Below, piece after piece: positions 59,501 through 64,000 of a stretch of 64,000 nucleotides of DNA. The DNA comes from Chloroflexota bacterium (GTDB lineage Bacteria > Chloroflexota > Anaerolineae > Aggregatilineales > Phototrophicaceae), in the NCBI GenBank assembly GCA_020161935.1, contig JAIUNI010000009.1, positions 1-64,000 of the forward strand, in the 5' to 3' direction. The position numbers and the translations under genes were made by a program. The first letter of the stretch is position 1; each line of letters begins with the position of its first letter. The notes under the pieces are model-generated. The model was given only the letters and a program-made list of their open reading frames with translations. It was not told the DNA's origin and did no database searches.

Positions 59501-62500
59501 CGACCAAACACACCTCGCGGTTGATGCTTTCGAGCAAGCCCTCGGTGTTGTAGGTGTAGGTGAGCTTTTGACCGGACGTGCGGACGATGATCTGCGGCGG
59601 CTGGCGTTCATCCCCCGGCCAGAAGGTATAGACGCTCGTGCCGCCCGTGTCCGTCAGGCGGGCGTTGACGAGGCCGTTGGTATCGCCTGACCACACATAC
59701 TCGATACCGGTGGTGGCATCGTCGCGCTGCGACTCGATAAGGCGGTAGAGGCTGTCGAAGGTGTAGGTGCTGGCGCTGCCCTGTGCGTCGGTGACGGTGA
59801 GTTCGCCCTCGCCGGCGGGGTGTTCCAACTGCCACTGCGGTTTGTTGGCGGCGGTGATGGCGGCCAGCTTGCCCAGCGGGTCGTAGGTGAGGCCGAGCTT
59901 TTGCCCTGCCGGATTGGTCACGGCGGCTAAGTCTCCGGCGGCGGTGAAGTCCAGCGCCCACGTCCACTCCGCGCCCTCCGCGCCGAGCGTGACGCGGTTG
60001 TTGGCATCATCGTAACCGAGGGTGACGATACGGCTGCTGCTGCCCTCGCGCACCTGCCAGCCGGTGAGGCTGCCCGCGTCGTTGTAGAGCAGTTGGTAGA
60101 GGCGGCCTTCGGGCGTGTTGACCTGCCAGAGAGCGCCGAGGCCATCGAAGGTGTAGACGGTTTGCCGTCCGGTGGGGTTGGTGTAGGTCAGCGTAGCGCG
60201 CGCGTCATTCCACGCGAACTGCTCACGCCCGGCGGCGGTGATGATGGCACTCAGGCGTGCGGGGTTCACGGGGTCGTTGTATTCGTAGGTGGTGACGCTG
60301 CCCAGCGGCGAAATCTGGCTGCTGAGGCGGCCAAGCGTGTCGTAGGTGTAGCTGACCGAATTCTTGGTCAACACGTCCTGCTGCAAGATCAGGCGACCGG
60401 CTGCGTCGTAGGCGTAGGCGGTGCCGCGACCCGTGCCATCGACCTGCTGCACCAGTAAGCTGGCGGTGTTGTAGGTGAAGGTGAAAGAGGCTTGCGGCTG
60501 GTCGGTGACGGTGACGGCTGCCAAGCGCCCCAAGGTGTCGTAGGTGTACAGGTGTTCCACGCCGTACTCGTCCGTCCACGCGGTAAGCTGTCCGGCGGCA
60601 TCGTAGTGCAGCGCCCAAGTGTAGATGGTGCCACCGCTGAGGGACGAGGCTTGCACGTTCACCAGCGTCCCACCGTTATTGACATCGGTGCTGTAGGTGA
60701 TGTCGCGTCGGGTGGTCGCGTCGATGGTACCCGTCAGGCGGTGGTGCGCGTCGTAGGTCAGGGCGAGCGCCACCCCGGCGGGACGGTCGCAGCTTAGGGC
60801 GGGCGCGGCGGGTAAGGCGCGGAGTTCGAGCGTCCCCCCATTGGCGGCGGGGCAGTAGCTGATGTAGGTGGTTTGCAGCGCCCCGCTGACGGTCTGCGTG
60901 ATTTCGGTGGGGCGACCGAGGAAGTCGATGGCGGTTTTGAGGTTCGGGTCAATATCCGGTCGTCCGGTCAGCGGGTTGGTACGCTGGGCGGTGATGCTCG
61001 TCGGGCGGCCATTGGTGTAGCTGTCGCCCCAGACGATACCGGGGTCGGGGAAGGCTTCGACTGGCGCGATCAAGCTGCGGACGTTGGGGTTGAGCGCGTT
61101 GACGGTTTGCGAGAACAAGCGCCACTCGGCAGACCATGTGCCGGGGGCAGCGGCGAACGGGTTCTGCTCGCGGCGGATGACACCGGATAGCTGCCAGCCG
61201 TAGTCGAACAGGTAATCGGTGGTGGCGGTCAGCCGCCCGCCCTGATAATCCTGCTGGACGATTTTGAGGCCGTTGGGATTGATGGAGTTGGCGGGCAGCG
61301 GGTTCTGTACGCTGCTGACGGTGTAGTCGAAGCGGCGAGTGAGGCCGGACGCATCGCCCAGCAAGCGGATACGACCGAGCGCGTCGTAAACGGCGACCGT
61401 TTCGCGCCCGTAGGCATCGGTTTGGGTGACTCGCGTGCCGCCAATCGTCACTGCTTCGCCGACTTGATCCAACTGCGGTTGGGCTTGGTAGTGGTAGGTG
61501 GTGCGGAGTTCAACCTCACCATCCGCGCCAGCCAGCCAGCGGACACTGGCGGAGACACGTCCCAGCAGGTCTGCCGTGTCGTATTCGTAAGTGGTGCGGC
61601 TGAGGTAATCCTCACTATCCGCAGCGGTTTGCAGGCGGGTTTCAATCAGGCGACCGCGCCCATCAAAGCGCGAAACAGTCACCGCGCCGGAAGGGTCAGT
61701 TACCGTGATGGCGCTGGTGATGCTGCCATCGGCTTCCCCGGTCGCGGGGGTGTAGTTGATGCGGTACGCGCCCAGCAGATCATCGGCGACGGCGACCAAA
61801 CGGCCTAAACCATCCCATTCATACTGTACGCTGTAGCCCGTGTCATCTTTAACGGCGCTGGACTGCTGCACACTGCTGACGTAACCGCCTTCGTTGTAGG
61901 TGAGCGTCCACGTCACCTGATCCTCGCTGCGGGTGACGCGGGTGGGGCGGTTGGCCTCGTCACGCTCGACGGTGTAGTGTGCGCCGTTCGAGTCGGTGTA
62001 GGTGGTGAAGAAGCCATCCGCGTTATAACCGCCGAACGTCCAGCCGGAACCGTTGGCGAAGGTGATTTGCGACGGCACGATCTGACGGACCGGGAACTGC
62101 CCGACCGCATCCGATGACGGAGTGATGCTTACGCCGGGATAGCCACCGCTGAGGCCGCTGATCTGTCCGTTGGCGTTGGTGTCCAAATCGACACGGCTGC
62201 GCCCGATATTGGTCGCCCCCGGCAAGAAACGGGTGGGGACGGCGGCAAGCTGCCCGGCTGCCCATTCATATTTGGTGGGGACGGCCTCAAAACTGCCCGC
62301 TGCTGCCCACAGGTTCTCGGTTTGGGCGAGGGTGTAGCTGTCGCCCGCACCCGTCAAACTGCCGGATGACCGTGTATAGGTGTAGCGGTGCGCCGCGCCG
62401 TACTCGTCGGTGACAGTGACCGCACGTGTGCCGCTGCCCGTTACCGTTTCGAGCCGCCGCCACGCGAAGGAGGTTTCGGCGTTCGGGGTCGGCTCATCCG

Positions 62501-64000
62501 GTTTGAGGATGTAGGCGGCTGTGACCGCGCCCTGACCGACGGCGGGTGTGTCTTCTTCGGCGGTGAAGTAGGTGTAACCCATGATCGGGGCAACCGGCGC
62601 ATGTGGGTCGTCGTGGCGGATTAAGCGCCCCATCTCGTCATATTCGTACGCGGCTTGCTGCCCATCGGGATAGGTGACACCCGTGAGGAAATCACCGGTG
62701 TAGGTGTACTGTGTCTCGAAGCAGGACTCGTCGAGGTTGCACGTTCCACTCGCCGCGTCAGACTGCGTTAAGTCGCGCAGCCGCGAGGTGACGATGTGGT
62801 GCGCGTCGTCGTAGTAGAGTTCAATCTGGCGCGTGTTGGTGCTGTCGGTGATGGTCACGGGTTGATCGCCAAGCGCCCCCGGCCCTTCGAGGTTATCCGC
62901 CCACGGGTAATGGATAGTGGCGGTGTAACCCTGCGCCGGATAGCCGAAGCGCCGCATCCGCCCGGCACGGTCGAAGGTGTAGGTGAGGCCGTCGGTATAG
63001 GTCAGCGTCCAATCGGAACGCAGCCATGCCAGTGCGTTTGCTCCGGCGCGAGTGAGCGTCCAGCCGGGCATCGTCAGCGCACGGTAGGTTTCACCCTGCG
63101 CGGTGGCGTTCGCATCCCGCACGAATTGGTGTATCGAGCCGCTGGCAGTGGTCAGGGTGAGGATGCCGCGAGCCGCCCACGTCGGGTCAAGGCCGAGGCG
63201 GTAGGTGGTGCGGGTTTCCGGCTCGGTGTTCGCCAGATCGACCACGCGCGAGTTGGTGCTGTCATCAAAGGCGATGGTGTAATCCAGCGGGAAGTCGCTC
63301 GTCCAGCCGCGCCCGAACGCGCCATCGCCCGCCATGTTATAGCTGTTGTAGCTGCGGGTGAGCGCGAGGTCGAACACGGGATGGTAGGCGGTCAGATCAG
63401 TGATCGCGTACCACAGGTTGCCGTTGGCGGGGTTGATGTCGCCATTGGGCGCACAGTTGAACTGGTCGAGCAGGGTGTTGATGGGCGCACACTCGCCGCC
63501 GAGGTTGTTCAGGCCGCGCGGCTGGTAACCGGCTTCGTCCGGCAGCGCCTGACCGTTGAACACCGCGCCGTTAAAGGTGGGTGTTCCGGCGGGGGTGACG
63601 ATTTCGAGGTAGCTTTCGCCGCGCGGCAGCAGGATCAGTTCACGCCCACCGCTGGCGTTCGCACCCGCGCCGCGATAGACGATATGCAGCACGTCATCAA
63701 TCGCATCCAGCGAGAGGAGTTCCACGCCGGGGCGGGTGGTGCTGGTGCGCGGTTCATCCAAGAAGCCGAAGCGCAGCGTCCGACCATTGGCACCGTCGTC
63801 GGCATACGCGAAATCGGCAAGGTTTGTCCAATCGAGTTTGATGCTGACCGGCTGGGTACCATCCACCACTTGAATATCAAGCGGCAGATCATCCGAGTCG
63901 GCGTTGGTGGCGTTTGCCAGCGCGGTCATGCGGATGCTGTCCGATTGCAAGGTGATCGAGCGGCCTTCGACCAGCGTGGCGTTCAGCACCCCGCCGAGCA
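56520..64000 (-). CDS. RHS/YD-repeat protein, 5' end outside the window
   Basis: At least 2493 residues; the frame stays open to the window edge, so the start is outside (GTG at 63989 is unlikely to be the true start). N-terminal part: beta-rich region, then NPANGNLWYAITDLTAYHPVFDLALTRSYNSYN..FGRGWTSDF, the usual entry to an RHS shell. More than 1500 residues of YD repeats follow (YDALGRI, YDAAGRLI, YDTLGRLS). Near residues 1930-1980 a hydrophobic stretch (SGVVIFLLLGSGGAVGL then RRLLNGVVALALVFSLM, ending in ITAAQD) resembles a signal peptide inside the repeats. The core closes with WDTQTNLYFGGGRAYSPALARYLQRDPLG, followed by about 290 residues of helical, Pro-rich sequence with no recognised toxin motif. 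The shell type normally encloses the C-terminal part. A role as secreted polymorphic toxin is possible; no immunity gene was identified. Confidence 0.85.
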   Translation of the reverse strand, partial: LGGVLNATLVEGRSITLQSDSIRMTALANATNADSDDLPLDIQVVDGTQPVSIKLDWTNLADFAYADDGANGRTLRFGFLDEPRTSTTRPGVELLSLDAIDDVLHIVYRGAGANASGGRELILLPRGESYLEIVTPAGTPTFNGAVFNGQALPDEAGYQPRGLNNLGGECAPINTLLDQFNCAPNGDINPANGNLWYAITDLTAYHPVFDLALTRSYNSYNMAGDGAFGRGWTSDFPLDYTIAFDDSTNSRVVDLANTEPETRTTYRLGLDPTWAARGILTLTTASGSIHQFVRDANATAQGETYRALTMPGWTLTRAGANALAWLRSDWTLTYTDGLTYTFDRAGRMRRFGYPAQGYTATIHYPWADNLEGPGALGDQPVTITDSTNTRQIELYYDDAHHIVTSRLRDLTQSDAASGTCNLDESCFETQYTYTGDFLTGVTYPDGQQAAYEYDEMGRLIRHDDPHAPVAPIMGYTYFTAEEDTPAVGQGAVTAAYILKPDEPTPNAETSFAWRRLETVTGSGTRAVTVTDEYGAAHRYTYTRSSGSLTGAGDSYTLAQTENLWAAAGSFEAVPTKYEWAAGQLAAVPTRFLPGATNIGRSRVDLDTNANGQISGLSGGYPGVSITPSSDAVGQFPVRQIVPSQITFANGSGWTFGGYNADGFFTTYTDSNGAHYTVERDEANRPTRVTRSEDQVTWTLTYNEGGYVSSVQQSSAVKDDTGYSVQYEWDGLGRLVAVADDLLGAYRINYTPATGEADGSITSAITVTDPSGAVTVSRFDGRGRLIETRLQTAADSEDYLSRTTYEYDTADLLGRVSASVRWLAGADGEVELRTTYHYQAQPQLDQVGEAVTIGGTRVTQTDAYGRETVAVYDALGRIRLLGDASGLTRRFDYTVSSVQNPLPANSINPNGLKIVQQDYQGGRLTATTDYLFDYGWQLSGVIRREQNPFAAAPGTWSAEWRLFSQTVNALNPNVRSLIAPVEAFPDPGIVWGDSYTNGRPTSITAQRTNPLTGRPDIDPNLKTAIDFLGRPTEITQTVSGALQTTYISYCPAANGGTLELRALPAAPALSCDRPAGVALALTYDAHHRLTGTIDATTRRDITYSTDVNNGGTLVNVQASSLSGGTIYTWALHYDAAGQLTAWTDEYGVEHLYTYDTLGRLAAVTVTDQPQASFTFTYNTASLLVQQVDGTGRGTAYAYDAAGRLILQQDVLTKNSVSYTYDTLGRLSSQISPLGSVTTYEYNDPVNPARLSAIITAAGREQFAWNDARATLTYTNPTGRQTVYTFDGLGALWQVNTPEGRLYQLLYNDAGSLTGWQVREGSSSRIVTLGYDDANNRVTLGAEGAEWTWALDFTAAGDLAAVTNPAGQKLGLTYDPLGKLAAITAANKPQWQLEHPAGEGELTVTDAQGSASTYTFDSLYRLIESQRDDATTGIEYVWSGDTNGLVNARLTDTGGTSVYTFWPGDERQPPQIIVRTSGQKLTYTYNTEGLLESINREVCLVAPFADVTSAELDQIDQFSPAACEDETSPDVWLGTTRFLYDTLGQPIRTIDAEQNAESFTYDAAGNLVSYQNPDGKTYTYSYDGLNRVSRITSPAGIDLLFTYTLDNVAGICQSRSLDRLDYAGCAAAGGVVSTYTYDGLGRRLGESFPLVGSTGQFTWAYGAAGGGAPTEANGQPLTYDAFGLLKTSGETGFAYTNPAALGSISGANGLTITYDKKGRPAILEIGDQSLSISYAADGGYTLRDDISGATLRFALGGSGLLETVDYKPGNPDEATPALQIQYIGQEPNGLTSFSLLWGDGYITDFRANRRGENIYLNHQTQDFDLGLTLDTVHSAGGLLQRQVITGGSASGGYFNGTVTGGTITVRGYDQNDRLLTMRVSESEGSRLLYQATYVYNDFGQLIRETRQYEGGTQAVLNYRYDTAARNLLVATDVSISEAAPEQAVSGVVIFLLLGSGGAVGLRRYGSRRLLNGVVALALVFSLMNITAAQDAPTPVIQARYTYAYDERGSLVSVTPTGGEVCTTYAYDSANQLTGVTSGDQTTTYRYDAYGRLIAAGATKLVYVGDATTPLMVIENGEPRFYAQTADGTLLFSASGESLSPFISSGDRQVLGQRPYGTAETADDVRPMWVFDPFGRYLALDAPSAAEPCALLAAAPDASIPNFMPALNGMVWDTQTNLYFGGGRAYSPALARYLQRDPLGADAHGSVYDFAASRSTPPLRNADVPYLEGLAHLSAASAVEGHLTNLNAAAITGQYAPSPLGTLVDPLAAALPKPEQAQTAAMTDLLNLPVWLAQAYNLPGPQFDPATGALRLLADNAPGQGGWGAAAVADLQNGIFGNGAWQPTVPQTPQQQLAGLVGRTGIVPQRLTTYFNQAWQAPQVTLTDSWQSVTPDFSLANTPAAVLERLPRALQDFSQAGDVLALTQSIDDLTTLRGMDWVNRWLAQSLPALPELPPTDTAAWKHEWFTDALAEVEGAGIPLPELPHLPQFPLGLGAN

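Overview
The window looks like a chromosome segment of a Chloroflexota bacterium, most likely class Anaerolineae. The basis is family resemblance: secreted and membrane proteins carry long Pro/Thr linkers between a signal peptide or membrane segment and the outer domain, intergenic regions are full of short dispersed hairpins and MITE-like repeats, and a type VII-like secretion locus is combined with FHA, PP2C and Ser/Thr kinase genes. No rRNA, tRNA, CRISPR array, transposase or phage gene was seen, so the assignment is an inference.

Layout. 0-3.6 kb: minus-strand genes (VanZ-family protein, small membrane protein, RHH-like protein, F420-type LLM oxidoreductase) separated by repeats. 3.8-7.1 kb: a heptose/glycan group on the plus strand (GmhA, GmhB, hexapeptide acyltransferase, APH-fold kinase). 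7.2-14 kb: secreted sugar-dehydrogenase-like lipoprotein, a small secreted protein, a membrane protein, a LysE-type exporter behind a possible attenuator, and a tight three-gene set ending in a methyltransferase. 14-17.2 kb: a repeat cluster and a GT-C glycosyltransferase. 17.5-27.7 kb: one 3402-residue secreted subtilisin-like protein with 13 C-terminal repeats. 28.6-39.0 kb: a surface-polysaccharide cluster (sugar aminotransferase, GNAT, GT4 enzymes, a 1313-residue triple-glycosyltransferase protein, and a Wzm/Wzt ABC exporter).

39.3-55.2 kb is the most interesting part: a type VII (ESX/Yuk-like) secretion locus. It encodes a VWA protein with two cytoplasmic FHA domains, a membrane PP2C phosphatase, four small WXG100-type helical proteins with their own promoter and terminator, a zinc-ribbon membrane pseudokinase (possible EssB/YukC counterpart), a three-ATPase EccC/EssC motor with a biotinyl/lipoyl-like insertion, a YukD/EsaB-like ubiquitin fold fused to an FHA domain, and an apparently active PASTA-less transmembrane Ser/Thr kinase. 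The arrangement suggests secretion controlled by Thr phosphorylation, with kinase and phosphatase opposed and three FHA modules as readers.

55.2-56.5 kb is a gene-free repeat patch. 56.5 kb to the right edge is a minus-strand RHS/YD-repeat protein of at least 2490 residues whose 5' end lies outside the window. It converges on the secretion locus; a role as exported cargo is only a hypothesis.
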